From Diplolepis rosae (Eukaryota; Arthropoda; Insecta; Hymenoptera; Diplolepididae), in assembly GCA_030998225.1 (NCBI GenBank), contig JAPYXD010000680.1, forward strand, positions 7,192,001 to 7,256,000: 64,000 nt of DNA, read 5' to 3'. Positions 1 to 12,090 of this stretch are shown piece by piece; position 1 is the stretch's first letter; each line of letters opens with the position of its first letter. A program made the position numbers and the translations under genes. Below the pieces are notes generated by a model, which saw only the letters and a program-made list of their open reading frames with translations, searched no databases and was not told where the DNA came from.

Positions 1-128
1 CTCATTTTTCATTCTCACCACCTCTTTATATGAAGGGTTTTCCAATATTCGCTGGTGTTCTTGCACGACGTGCACGAGTTCGATTCTTCACATCACTAAC
101 TTGTCCCAACAGCTCGAATTTTTGCACC

Positions 129-1000
129 AATTGAGGAGTTATATTCAATAAGGCGACAGGCGCTCGAAAACCTGTAAAAGTATTGTCCGCTTCGTGATGT
201 CATAGTCAAAAATTGAAAATCGAAATTCGAAAAAACCGAATCATGGTTTTATAGCTCGTGAAAATAGTATATTACATTACAAGGGGCGAAACAGAGCGAT
301 TGCATGAAAAATTCATTAATTAACGGATTGCGAAATTTTTTTTTGCGTTCTACTCGTGAATCTCTGGCGGAGGCGACAGTGCTTTCAAAAAAAATTTTTG
401 TTCATTGTTAAATGGTTTTTTTGTTAATCCGAAGATAAAACTATGTTTTTCGAGCTTCGGACCGAAAAAGTGATCGAGGAAGTTTGAGCTACAGTAAACT
501 TCCCGCGAACAAGTTGATCATTAGTATATGGAGCAACTTTTTGGAAAATATCAACTCAATTGAACAATTACTTTCGAAAATACAACGAGTTGAACGCAAA
601 TGCGAATTAGGTTTTGACACGATTTTACCGGTTTATTTACGAATAATGCAGGCGCGCCGATGAGTAGAAGCGAAGGAAGATAGAGAAAGAGAGTTACAGC
701 CAATCAGATTCTCAAAAGAGTTGCTATGAAAAATAGTATACATTACTCGAAACAAAACACAGCGAAAGCATTTCTTGTAATTGCAGCCCTCGTTTCACTC
801 GGGCAGAGCAAACTTCACACTCATGCAATCGCTCTGTTTCGCCCCTTGTAATGTAATATACTATTTTCACGAGCTATAAAACCATGTTTTTGGTTTTTTC
901 GAATTTCGATTTTCAATTTTTGACTATGACATCACGAGACGGACAATACTTTTACAGGTTTTCGAGCGCCTGTCGCCTTATTGAATATAACTCCTCAATT
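129..1000. repeat. Foldback element with ~175-bp inverted arms
   Basis: Positions 129-305 are repeated in inverted orientation at 820-1000 with only a few differences; both arms begin AATTGAGGAGTTATATTC. About 515 bp of non-coding sequence lies between the arms. No transposase ORF is present, so this is a non-autonomous foldback or MITE-like element. Superfamily not recognised; no clear target duplication seen. Confidence 0.8.
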
Positions 1001-1164
1001 TCACAATAGCTGGCTGAGAAGGTGCTTCACGACGTCCGAGAAAACTTTCAACATTACTAACTGTTTCAGCTAAATTTTCACCATTTTTATACTTAATTTT
1101 AACAATTTCAATGCCTTATTGAACCGTGTATCGTTCCATTTTTATTAATGCCATAGTTTTTGGT

Positions 1165-1485
1165 TGTCATCTGTCAAAAAGGATGTTATTCCCAAATTGG
1201 AAACGGCTGATGTCGCATACAATGCCTCATGCAATAATTGTACATCCATTTATATCGGAACAATAAAACGCCCCCTATAACCAGAATCCTTGAACACAAG
1301 AAAGCTGTTTTCAATCCACCTGACAAATGGACTACTCTCACAAGATACGTGTGGCAACAAGACCACATATTCAACTTTGACAACGTCCAAATTGTCGCTA
1401 AATCAGACAATTATAAAAAAACGGATGATCTTAGAAATGATCCATAACGCCAGCAACCCAAATGCAGTAAACCAATAAACTGATA
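1165..1485 (+). pseudogene. Penelope-like element GIY-YIG endonuclease relic
   Basis: Conceptual translation across two frameshifts gives the order typical of the C-terminal endonuclease of Penelope-like retroelements: a Cys-pair loop (ASCNNCTSIYIG), an R-x-L-E-H-K block (ITRILEHKKA), a spaced histidine (QQDHIFNFDNVQIVAK), then NYKKRMILEMIH and a terminal SNPNAVNQ. Reading needs a frame change near 1276 and again near 1420, and a stop interrupts the first frame, so it is dead. No reverse transcriptase part was recognised upstream. The family call rests on motif recognition and no search was run. Confidence 0.7.
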
Positions 1486-1929
1486 GAGACAACCCATCGA
1501 TTTTTTACAACTAACTATTAAGTAACAAAGTTTGAATCCCAAAAAGTTTTAAATATTCAAAACGTATCTATAACTTTTCAAACCAAAGTTGTGTGAAGAA
1601 TATGTGGTTTCCTACCAACGCATCAAAAAAAAATTTAATGAAAATCAATTACGAAGTTGGTCTACCACACACAAACGGAAATTTCAATGTGGTCAATTTT
1701 TAAAATATCAATCAAAATTCAAATGAAAATTGTTTTCTCATCACGAATAAACAATAAGTACAATATAAAAAAAATTTTCAAACTAGTAAAGCATTTACTC
1801 AAACTATCCAATCAGTAATTTTCGCACGGAATTAATTATTTTTCAATTCAAGTATTGAATCTTTCATTTAATTGAAATATCAGTAATATATACTCTTAGA
1901 ATAATAGATGCAGACTGTAATAAAACAAA

Positions 1930-3134
1930 AAATCTGCCCGCTTCGCGGGCACATTCTCATTGCGCGCTTCGCGCGCAGCTCGCAAGTTTGAGCGCGCCTG
2001 GGGCGCGCGATTCGATCGTCGCGCTTCGCGCTCGATTTTCTGTATACATTTCAGTAACTTTTTAATAAATTACATGATTAAAATAATTTATTTCCTTCCA
2101 AATCTCTCAAAAAGAAAAAAACAATCGTAGACCTTATTTAAGGAAACGATTTTACAGAACAACGCTTATTTCGTATCTCACATATTTTGGTGAAAAAAAT
2201 CGAATTTTTTTAATATTAAAAATCAAAACATAAAATATACATCCTGTCCCGAAATGTCTTAATGAGAATTTGTATACCTCATTTAGGCAAACAATTTTCC
2301 ATCTAAACGTTTTTTTTGTATCTCACATATTTTGTCTAAAAAATTAAAGTTTTGAATTTTAATCGTATTTTTTGGAATTGAAACGAAAAATATATGTTTT
2401 GTCAGAAACTGTGTGAGACAAAACTTGTAGATCTTTTTGAAACTAACAACTTTGTATTCTTACGTTTTTTTCTTATTTTACATATTATTGTTAAAAAATT
2501 GAATTTTTGATTTTCAATAGTTTTTTTTTAATTAAAAAGAAAAATATGCATCTTATGAAAAAATGTTACAATTCAAATTTGTAGGTCTTTATTTATTCAA
2601 TAATATTGTATCATAACGGTTTTTCGTATCTCGTATAATTTAACTGGAAAATGGAATTTTGATATTGACTTTTTTCGAATTTGAATATGCTGTAACATTT
2701 CTAATTTTGATTTAATCAAAAAATGTTATCAGGATAATTTGTATAGATTTATGAGCACTATCAAAAACCAGTGTTGAAAAAAAGAAAAAAAACTACTTTT
2801 GTGTTTTTGAAAATAAATTTTTGAAAAAATCAAAAATTTATTTTCAAAAACACAAAAGTAGTGCTCAATCCCTCAATTTTGATTGGATGTGGCTGGTTAA
2901 CGAACTTGTCCTTACTTTTTCGGCTCTGATAAAGTGTACCAAAGCTCAATTCAATCTGATAATTCTATCGAGAGTTATGCCGCACACGACCTACAGACAG
3001 ACAGACAGACACTTTCGTAAAAACCATTTTTTCTGACTCAGGGGGTCTCAAAACGTAAAGATTTGATGAAAATTTTGAATGTCATTTTTCACATAAAACC
3101 AATACCTTCTCATCCATGATGAGAATGTAAAAAG
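1930..3134 (+). repeat. Interspersed repeat family X, copy 1 (most complete)
   Basis: A CpG-rich head with short palindromes such as GCGCGCTTCGCGCGC (1930-2036) is followed by four degenerate ~150-bp tandem units. Each unit carries a TCGTATCTCACATATTTT-like block, at about 2170, 2318, 2470 and 2625. A conserved tail holds a (CAGA)n run at 2993-3012 and the block GGGGGTCTCAAAACGTAAAG, and ends in a short hairpin plus GTAAAAAG. Other copies lie at 4451-5250 (inverted), 29788-31381, 11280-12090 and 19036-19465. It is non-coding, and its class is not determined. Confidence 0.75.
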
Positions 3135-4450
3135 CTGTTCGAATATTAAGAATACGCGCAACGTGCACGTATAAACCGAATGATAAATGATCAAATCTAC
3201 TGTTTAAAAAAAAAGTGTCAGAATAAAAAAGGATGACGATAGGAGAGAAAACAAGCTTGTGATCAAGAGACTTGAAGATTCTACTCGAATGTTATTACAG
3301 GTTTTGCTGCTGCATTGCACACTTCCACAGTGGTCGGAATGATCATTTGTCATAGTGACATTTGCAAACACCTTTTCATAGTCGATGTTGAGATCAACTA
3401 CGTGCGATATACGTAACCACGAGGAGACATAAAATTCATTAATCAAGTTCTTCTAACAAAATTTCTGACTGACAGATAGTCCTGCGTTATTACTAAACAC
3501 TTTCGCCTAACAAAGATATGTGCATTCATTTATAATATGTATTAGAAATTTTTGAATAAAAATATAAAACAGAAATCTGGAGAATTTTGAAACATTAAGA
3601 CTACAAAGTTTTCCCCCAAAGTTCGTTATTGAAGACTGTGAACCGAACTTTCGGGGCTCCATATTTCCAAGTTCTAAATACTTAATAAGTTTCTCAGTAT
3701 ACATAGCAACAGTCTTTCCGTACCAAGAAATATTCAAGATCCAAATATCAGCAAACTACCCTGTTCGCAAGTAGTTTTTTTTCTGAAACATTCATAAATA
3801 ATGAAAGAAAGATTAAGCGATAAAAATAGTTTCATGGCTTTTAGAAGTCTTTAAGATGAACACAGTTCTGGGAGAAGGTAGAAATTGAATCGTGTAGGAA
3901 TGTCCTCTTCGGTTGTGTATTACCCTCTGACTGGTCCATTCGTTCGTCAATCGGACAGTTAGTCTTTGATTCAGAGCAGCACTTAGACCACTCTTTATGA
4001 CTGCCGAATATCTGCCATTAGCCTTACCACGAGTTAGACATCTTGTAATTTCTTGTATTCTCGTGTTTCAAAAGTGATTTCACGTCCACGACGACGTTGA
4101 AGAACGACTTTGCTAAGAACGAATCATCGGTATTTTGTTACCGAAAAGATCGACAAGCACACTTAGTCGATCCTTTAACGGAACATATTCCAAACTTGGT
4201 CTCCTTATCGTTTCAAAGAAAAATAAAAATGTTCTGCTGTTGCTACATTATTTTTCAAACATTTAGATTTAAGAATAAATTGAGAATTAAAACTGAAAAA
4301 ATTGGAGATAATTAAAGTTTTTGGCTAAGTGTCTGAACGTGGAACTGCTGTCACCGGATTCTGTCAGCCGGGATTCTTTGCCCGCAATAGGAATTAAAAT
4401 ATAAATGATAAAATTTGGTTGATTTTGCAAATTTTGACGATCCTAACAAT
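3135..4450. other. Non-coding sequence, nothing recognised
   Basis: AT-rich stretch between two copies of family X in opposite orientation. Short ORFs here (up to 80 codons) show no domain, no splice context and no codon pattern. It lies inside the presumed intron 2 of the mannosidase gene. Confidence 0.5.
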
Positions 4451-5250
4451 CTTTTTACATTCTTATCATATGAGAAGATATTAGTTTTATGTGAAAAATC
4501 ACATTCGGAATTTTCATCATATCTTTATGTTGTGAGATCCCCTGAGTCAGAAAAAACGGTTTTTACAAAAGTGTTTGTCTATCTGTAGGTCCTATACTCG
4601 ATAACTATCGATAGAATTATTTAATTGAATTGAGCTTTGGCATACTTTATCGGAGCCGAAAAAGTAAGGACGAGTTCGTTAACCAGCCACATCCGACCAA
4701 AATTGTGGAAATAAGAGGATTTTTTGTGTTTTCGAAAAAATTATTTTGGAAAAATCCAAAACTCCAATACTGGTTTCTGATAGAACTGTATGCTAAAACT
4801 TAAAAAAGTCAATTTCTAAATTCCATTTTCCAGTTTTATACGAGATACAACAAAACATTATTATAGAAAATTGTTTACCACAAAAAGATCTACAAATTTG
4901 AATCGACACATTTTTTTATAAGATGTATATTTTTTGTTTTAATTAAAAAAAAATACTATTGAAAATCGAAAATTCAAACTTTTAACCATAATATGTGAAA
5001 TACGAAAAAAACGTAAGAATACAAAGTTGTTCGTTTCAAAAAGATCTACAAATTTTGTCTCACACAGTTTCTGATATAATGTGTATTTTTCGTTTTATTT
5101 TTCAAAAATACCATTAAAATTTAATAATTCTATTTTTCAAACAAAATATGTGAGATACGAAATAAACGTCAGGATAGAGAATTATTTGACTAAATGAGGT
5201 CTACAAATTCTAATGAAGACATTTTTCTACGAGATCTATATTTTATGTAA
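4451..5250 (-). repeat. Interspersed repeat family X, copy 2 (inverted)
   Basis: The reverse complement matches copy 1 from its second 150-bp unit to the terminal hairpin, including the GGGGATCTCACAAC-like tail block and the paired CTTCTCATATGATAAGAA hairpin. The CpG-rich head is missing, so this copy is 5' truncated. It keeps an uninterrupted site (near 4818) where the copy at 29788 has a 518-bp MITE inserted. Confidence 0.7.
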
Positions 5251-8200
5251 TGTGACATGTTTGAGAACATGTCTGCTTTTATATCGACCCAAAATTCACA
5301 GAATTTTTATTTATTTTCTTATTTTGGCATAGGGTCAGATTCTTTTTATTTTCACATCAAAAATAGAGGCCTTTTTTACAAAAAAAGAGGTCCTTTTTTG
5401 ACAACAGTAAAGGACTTTTGGGGAGGATATTTTTTTCAAAATGAAGGATAGTATATAAATCAAGGTTACCCAGTTAAAAAATGTTACGTCTAGAAATACG
5501 CATTTTCTCAAGTTCAAAAGGATATAAAAAATACGTCGTAAAGCTATATGTGTGAAGTCAGTAGAAAATGAGACATCTTTGAATGAATGTCCGATCATAT
5601 AGGTTGGAAATTAATGAAGCTATATGAACTCTTTAAATGATAATGGGGTTAATAAGTTACAACTTGAACATCGTAAAATACAGTCTTCTAGTAGTCTTTT
5701 TATACTTAAGTTAATCATAATTTTACTTGTTTTATTAGACTAGTATCAGTTGTAGCTAAACAGTTTAGAGCCATTGCACTAAATATGAATGTTTTAGAGT
5801 TTACGATTTACAATAAAAACCGATCATAAATAGCAAAATATAGTCTTATAACCTTTTCTAAATTATAATAGCGCAGTACGGTTTCATAGTTTATCAAATT
5901 AATATCACATCGAATACTGAAAAAAAATATTGTTACTGTAAATTACCAAGTAACGATTAATTTTTTTATTCAATGAAAGAATATTATTTTTTGAAATATG
6001 TGAAGAAGAGAGGTTATATCTAGTATCGATTCAATCAAACAAGCAACCGAGATACGATAAACGAAACCCCCCCCCCCCACAGATGAGCGATATCGATATT
6101 GCGATAGAGCGCGCGAATGTTCAAATACGGAAAATTGACCAAGTCATGGTGAATTTTCTTTATCCTGATACGATTCTGATGTTTAATTTTTTGTTTTGGC
6201 ATGTCAATTGAAAATTTATTTTTTAAGTTTACGTTTTTGACCGAAAATTAAGGAAATAGAGGAAAATTGTCCCAAATAGAGGAAATAGAGGACCATTTTC
6301 AAACTAGAGGAAATAGAGGGAATTGAGGACCGGCTGTGTTCCCTGATATACGTATAATAGGAAGATTGGAAAGAAAATTTGCACTTCCAACCTCGCACTT
6401 TTCTAACATCATAGATGAATTTTCAAAAGATCATATTCAATAATTGTTTTCACCTGTGACTTCGATCGACCTTTTTGAGGCCCACCATATATTTTTAAGG
6501 AAGAAATATTTTCGTTCTTTTCAAACATTCAGAAAGCACGAGTGTCACGACGAGAATGTATTCCTCAAAGTCGAAGTAACTTTGAGAAAATTTAAATCAT
6601 ATTTACAATATTATAAAATTGTCTTGTTACAGTATCAAATTTAAAAAAAATAAACTTAAGTGTATGCGAAGAACATAAGACCAAGCGCAAAGCGCGACAA
6701 TCAGATCAAGCGCCCTAGGCATGCTGAAGCTCGCAAGCGATGAGAATTTTTTTTTATTTCAGCTTATTTTATTATTTTATTTAAGCTTATAATATTTTAA
6801 TAATTTTGAATTGTTTTTTTTACGAGATGGCTTTCTCTGTCGGTTAGCAATTTCTAGTTTCGTTGCATTATTTGACAGAAAAAAAGGTGAAAAATTAGAA
6901 ATGCAAAAACACTAATTCAAATAGGAATTACGTGACATGAAACTGAATGAAAGCTCTTCAAAATATAGTTAGTACTCTATAATAACCAAATCGTTTTTAA
7001 CTCAACCTTTTATATGGAACTTTTCTTTAATAATTATTATGTCACGTCCACCCTTTCTGACACCAGTTGTTGTTCTTACCCTTTAGTTTTCTTTGAGTTT
7101 AAAAACTTTTGCCGCGCGCCATACACATGGCCCCACGTTAGCGCCATATCAGTCTCTCTTGAAGCAATAGCTTTCTTCCGCGACAGACGGCATATACAAA
7201 ATTTAGAAAACACAGATGGATTGAAGTACTTAATGGAAAAAAGTAATAAAAATGAAAGAAGAACAGATTTCCAGATTTCTTCAACCCGTTTAACATAAAC
7301 TTTCCCAGGACCAATTGACGTACAGAACTTTAACCAGATTATACAGACGCCTTTCGCGTGGGAAAGTTATTTTTTAAAGAAGAAAGATCACTCTCGAAGA
7401 CCTGATTAAATATTATATTATAAATTTATTTCATTTAATTTTTAATGCCCGTAAACCAACTTAACTGATCATCTTATGCGCAAAGCCCAAGTTTATATAC
7501 TATCACCCCCTCTTATTAATACTTATTTCTTTTTAATATGAACATTTAAACTAAAGGATGTTGCCACACACACAAAAATTATTGTAAAATTTGATTTAAC
7601 TTCTTACCAAAAGTACTGGCAACAACGTTTGTTACGAGTATATCATACACGTCAATTTAAAATAATCGCGTTTACAGGATTAGTAATTGTATTACGGGAT
7701 TGTTTTACTATAAATACAATACTTTCGAAAAAGTATTGGTAAAGAAACGTCTTTTTACACGTATATCATATATGTTAATTCAAAATAACCAAAAAATCCA
7801 ATATCATTCTTTTTTATCAAAAAATGTCCTCAATCGCGATCATTTTAACGCCTGTACTAAATATGCTCAAGGGAGTGTTTCTGTACCGATTTGAGTGACT
7901 TTTCTGACGAATTCCTTCGAACATGTGGTATGGGGTTCGCTTTCCTCGAACGCTCGAGCACATAGAAATCTCTCTTTGGGGTTGTAACCTGACTCTTCAT
8001 AAAAGTTTTCTCCTATACAGAAAACTCTCAATATTTTCTAAATCAGTTTTCTCTCTGTCTTGAAACGGAGTGGCAGACTACCAAACGGTCTGTCGACTCC
8101 GGGCCCGAAAAGAGAAGAAGAAAAATTTTTTTTCCAAATTCAAATTTTACCGGTTTTAAACTCACCCTTAACTTCTCGGTTTCGTGCGTGTGTGTGTTGT

Positions 8201-8514
8201 GCTGTGCGTTCTTCATCGAGGGCTCACGATTGGATTTACATTCTGTGCTTTTCTTGGAGATTAATTGTGGTTGTGTGCCTTTGAGGTAGTGCGTTCCCCA
8301 ATTATTCACATTTTCCACGAATCTGACAGGAGAGGACTTCTGTGTGAGGACGGTACTGGAAGGTCTATTCGCATGCTCTAATTCAATTTTTTGAAATAAA
8401 TTTATTATAGGAAAAAAACAAAAAAAAAAAACGATAAATAAACCAATTATTAAGTTGCATGGATCTTGCTTGCTTAGTTTATAATTATTACTTTTAATGC
8501 AAATTAAAATTGTT
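5251..8514. other. Non-coding repeat-rich sequence
   Basis: No gene recognised. The stretch has a poly-C run at 6068-6077, degenerate AGAGGAAATAGAGG direct repeats at 6240-6330, and a GC-richer patch at 7110-7200 of unknown origin. ORFs here (up to 94 codons on + and part of a 158-codon one on -) lack domains or plausible splice signals. Confidence 0.5.
6672..6745 (-). repeat. Relic of the CpG-rich head of repeat family X
   Basis: The reverse complement shares the order ATTCTCAT, CTCGCAAG, GCCTAGGGCGC and GTCGCGCTTTGCGCT with the head of copy 1 (1930-2036). The body of the family is not recognisable next to it. Confidence 0.5.
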
Positions 8515-8555
8515 GGCACTGAAGAAGGCCCCCATTTGGAGCCGAAACGTTTGCC
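8515..8555 (+). ncRNA. Candidate hammerhead ribozyme motif (Penelope type)
   Basis: The 41-nt segment fits the compact hammerhead layout: stem I strand GGCA (8515-8518), core CTGAAGA (8519-8525), a stem II hairpin built from GGC/GCC with extra C-G pairs, core GAAAC (8544-8548), cleavage triplet GTT (8549-8551) and the closing stem I strand TGCC (8552-8555). One A is unpaired at the base of stem II, and stem III is the minimal self-complementary ACGT form. Compact hammerheads of this kind are known in Penelope-like elements. A second copy lies on the minus strand at 36576-36616. Activity is inferred only. Confidence 0.5.
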
Positions 8556-9406
8556 TTTACCAATTTCTATGATTATTATATAGAAAACTGCTTAAACATC
8601 TGACCCCCATGCCAAATTAATTATCTCAGAATTATCACTGTGGGTCAATAAAACAATGAATATGTACGGAAACATGTCACGATAAAATATTTAGGGTTTA
8701 TCTTTAAACAATTAGCCAATGTAAGTCTGAGTAACAAAATTATATGTATTTTAAATAATTGTTAAATAAGCAGGAATCAGAAGCCTCGGTTGGAGATGGG
8801 AAAGGTACTTGAAGAGCCATCTTTTGAGGGGGACCAAAAACTACTTGAAGTTAAGACACTCCCCCGCACTTAAGCACTTATGGGAGTTACCAACCACACG
8901 AGCACGTGGGCGGCTAATTTCCATAAGGAGTTTCTTAAAAAACCGAATAAGAGACTCAGAAATTTTATAAACCAATCTCATAAGAAATTAACCACCCTCA
9001 AGGGGTTGGGAAATAGAAAAGGAGAGAGATTAGGGCGTGGATTCATTTTTTAAAAGGACCAAATAATCTCTCGGCTAGTTAGTCACTCGCTGACTTTCAG
9101 TTAATCAGTTTTCAAAAAACAAATACAGAAAGCATTTCTCTCTTTTTCAAAGTTCGGTTGTTCGGTTGTTTTTATAAAGTCAAAATTTCAAGTCTCAATC
9201 AGTTTTTATTCCTCGCGGTTGATTTTTATTTTGCATCGCTCTCAAGAAACTTTCGGTCCGACTAGTTCTAGATCTACAAGTGACGGACCATTCCCATCTT
9301 CAATTGAGGCTCCTGAGGTTTTTCAACAGAAGTTATAACTCCAAAATAAAGAAAAAGTAAATGCCAATTTTTGTTGCTATCTCTACCTTTCATTCTTTTG
9401 AAAATG
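8556..9406. other. Non-coding sequence, nothing recognised
   Basis: AT-rich, with a slightly GC-richer patch near 8780-9070. No ORF with a recognisable product and no inverted repeat pair was found. Confidence 0.45.
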
Positions 9407-9612
9407 TACTTACAGTTTTGAACGTTCATTGAACGATGGAAATTTTTTTTTTAAAACTAAATGTTTAATTTTTGGTCCAGAAAATTAAAAAATAGTGTAT
9501 TGTTCATGAACGATTGTATATTTGAAGGTCCCTAAATACAAATATAATAATTAATTTTATTATGGAAAAAAAAATTCTGTCATCGTTCAATGAACGTTCA
9601 AAACTGTAAGTA
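9407..9612. mobile_element. TA-flanked MITE (family T), copy 1
   Basis: TA at each end followed by the inverted terminal sequence CTTACAGTTTTGAACGTTC; the terminus itself contains the palindrome GAACGTTC. It is 206 bp long and non-coding. Copies of the same family lie at 17932-18137 (opposite orientation) and 28382-28577. The TA target suggests a Tc1/mariner-type parent, but no transposase is present to confirm it. Confidence 0.8.
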
Positions 9613-11279
9613 CATCTTTCGAAATTATATTTAGATTATTTTTTTTATCGAACGATAATTTTGTTATCCTCTAAGGAGAGTCCATGGTTCTGCACGAGGA
9701 CCGGATTGCTTCTTTTTCCTTCCTAACACCTTCCTGGTTTTTCTTTTAAACTCCAGCTTGGTTGGAGTACTAGGAAAACCATTCCTTTCAATTCACAAAT
9801 AATTTCCCCTAGGTTAAGGAGCTTTTTCTAAAGGGTCCCAAGCTATTGAGCGAAAGCTCAGGCTTAAAATTTTTAAATTAAATATTTGTGTGATATCCCT
9901 AGGACGTCACAATTATTTAATCTAGTAAATAAGAAGTTAGAAATTATTACTCAATGTCTGATTTTGATAGTAAGATAACGATAGCAATGACTAACACCCT
10001 GACTTCAAGCAGAAAAGTGAAGCTATATTATCATTTTGCCATGCAACATTTCGAGGATTTTGAGAATTTTGCGATATAAACTTTTGAGCGACAGTAAATT
10101 AATCAGACCACAAACATAAATCTCTTTTCATATGAAATATTTAAGGAATCTCACTGTTGACACGAGAGCATGAGAAAAATATTCGAAATAAGCATGCATA
10201 AAATTTTAGTTGAAAACCACTGATATATAACTGTGATTGGTTAATAATAATCCGTCTGGATTGACGTCCACTTGGTCATCCAATGAAATTGTTTAAAAAC
10301 GGTGCATGTACATGATTCTGAATTGTTTAAGGATGTCTGAAACTGTATAAAACGAAACTAAAAAACATTTTATTAAAAGGACAAAGATATGAGGTTTCTT
10401 TTACCCTAACATATATATACATATAAAACTCTTAAGGGATTGGTGACCTAGTCGATTCAGAATTATAAGGTGAAACGTGCCAAGATTCGAAAAAACAATC
10501 GAGAATTTATTCCTCGTTTTTTTCCTAGATTTTCCATCTGTTATTTTTACGTAGATGTGTGGTTTTTTTTATTTTATTCAAGTTTTCACCGTTTTTTTCT
10601 TTACGCAAAAATAAAAATCGACTGCTCCTTTCGCTGAGCGGAAAGATAATCATTAAAAACAATTAAAATTTATATAAAATGTTAATTTTTCTTATCTGAT
10701 ACTTTCTTGTTAAAAATAAATAGAATATAACATTTTTCGTAGCAAACTTGAGTTGGATAGTTTTTTTAGGAAGATGATAAAATCTACGTATCTAAATAAA
10801 TACCTTTAATTAAATGGCTTAATTTAATAGTATTTGCATAAATTTTAAATTCACCAGATTAATTATACTGGATCCATCATTCAAAACTGTTATTAATACT
10901 CTATTAGAACTGCATTTCTACATTGAGGACTCAAGGGAGATAAAGAGTATGTACAATTTCTGAAATATCCAGTCTCCCACTGGAATCAACTCCATGAGAA
11001 TTCTAGATGATGATCCGAGCACTACGTGATTCCAGAGGGTTAGCCAGCAGTCGGTAAGGCTGCAATTCGAAGAAAAGTAAGAAACCGCTCACGAAACTGA
11101 TTCATGAATACGTACAATTTATCACCTATTCACACACAAATTCTGATTCAACTGAAGATGCTAGCGAAATAAAAAATTTAAATCGTGCAATTCCATTAAT
11201 AAAAAAAATAAAAGTCCCATCTTCGAAGTGGGTTTTACAAGAACTCTGCATTATGCATAATTTGCAGCATTTGTTATGC
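9613..11279. other. Non-coding sequence, nothing recognised
   Basis: AT-rich intronic or intergenic DNA without a supported gene, RNA or paired inverted repeat. Confidence 0.45.
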
Positions 11280-12090
11280 AAATCTGACTTCAAAAATCTG
11301 CCAGGTCCCCTTTGGGGACGAGTGCGCGATTCGGTTGTCGCGCTTCGCGCTCGGTTTTGTGTCCTACGCGGACACTCGAGTACTCGATATTTACAATCGA
11401 AAAGAAGGAACTTGAACTCGTGATTTAAAGAAAAAAATAGGAATTTTGATTTCGAATAGTATTTATTTAAATTAAAGTTAAAAATATCCATCTTGTCAAA
11501 AAATTCAGGAATATAAATTTATAGAGCTCTTTTAAACAAACAATTTTGTATTCCGAGACATGTTTCGTATCTTGCATTGTTTAGCTGAAAAATTGGATTT
11601 TTATTTTCAACGTAATTTCCTAAAATTAAAAAGAAAAATTGACATCTTATCAAAAAATACGTAGACGGAGAAACTTTTTAGAGCAATATATGTTTTATTT
11701 TATGGTGTTAATTGTAAAAAATATTAGGAATCTAGGGGAAATCTAGCTGGAATGCTAATTATTCCTAGCGGGCTGGAGATTTTTCGTAGTCAAGATTCTA
11801 ATGATTCGAAAAATGATATGAAAGAAATTAAAATTAAAATTTTGGATTTATCCAAAAAGTAGTTTTTTTAAAAGTACAAATACCAAAGCGCATTTAAATC
11901 TGATCATTCTTTTGAATTTTACCGTTTCCACAGACGACGACAACGACGACAGACGGACAGATAGGATTAAAAAAACCTTCTTTCGGATTCAGGGTATCAT
12001 GAAACCTGGACATTCGTTCAAAAAAGTGTATATAAAATTTTACACAAATCTAATACCTTTTTATATGTATGTGATGAGGATTTAAAAATT
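11280..12090 (+). repeat. Interspersed repeat family X, diverged copy
   Basis: The stretch begins with a CpG-rich head (TCGCGCTTCGCGCTCG at about 11338-11353), continues with units resembling the 150-bp repeats, and ends in the degraded tail block (TCTTTCGGATTCAGGGTATC and then ATACCTTTTTATATG). It is more diverged than the copies at 1930 and 29788. The 121-codon minus-strand ORF across its start is a by-product. Confidence 0.55.

Noticed and set aside
1930..3134. Helitron
   Set aside because: A hairpin near the end is suggestive, but sequence after it differs between copies and no CTRR end or 5' TC was consistent.
5251..6360. Possible element between the TAGAGG-rich stretches at 5367 and 6240-6340
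   Set aside because: Shared AGAGG words are suggestive but no clear ends or inverted repeats could be fixed by eye.
8043..8519. 158-codon ORF on the minus strand
   Set aside because: Lysine/asparagine-rich translation of AT-rich DNA without domain, splice context or repeat partner; it abuts the hammerhead-like motif but does not look coding.
11126..11491. 121-codon ORF on the minus strand
   Set aside because: Runs across the CpG-rich head of a family X copy; openness comes from the repeat.
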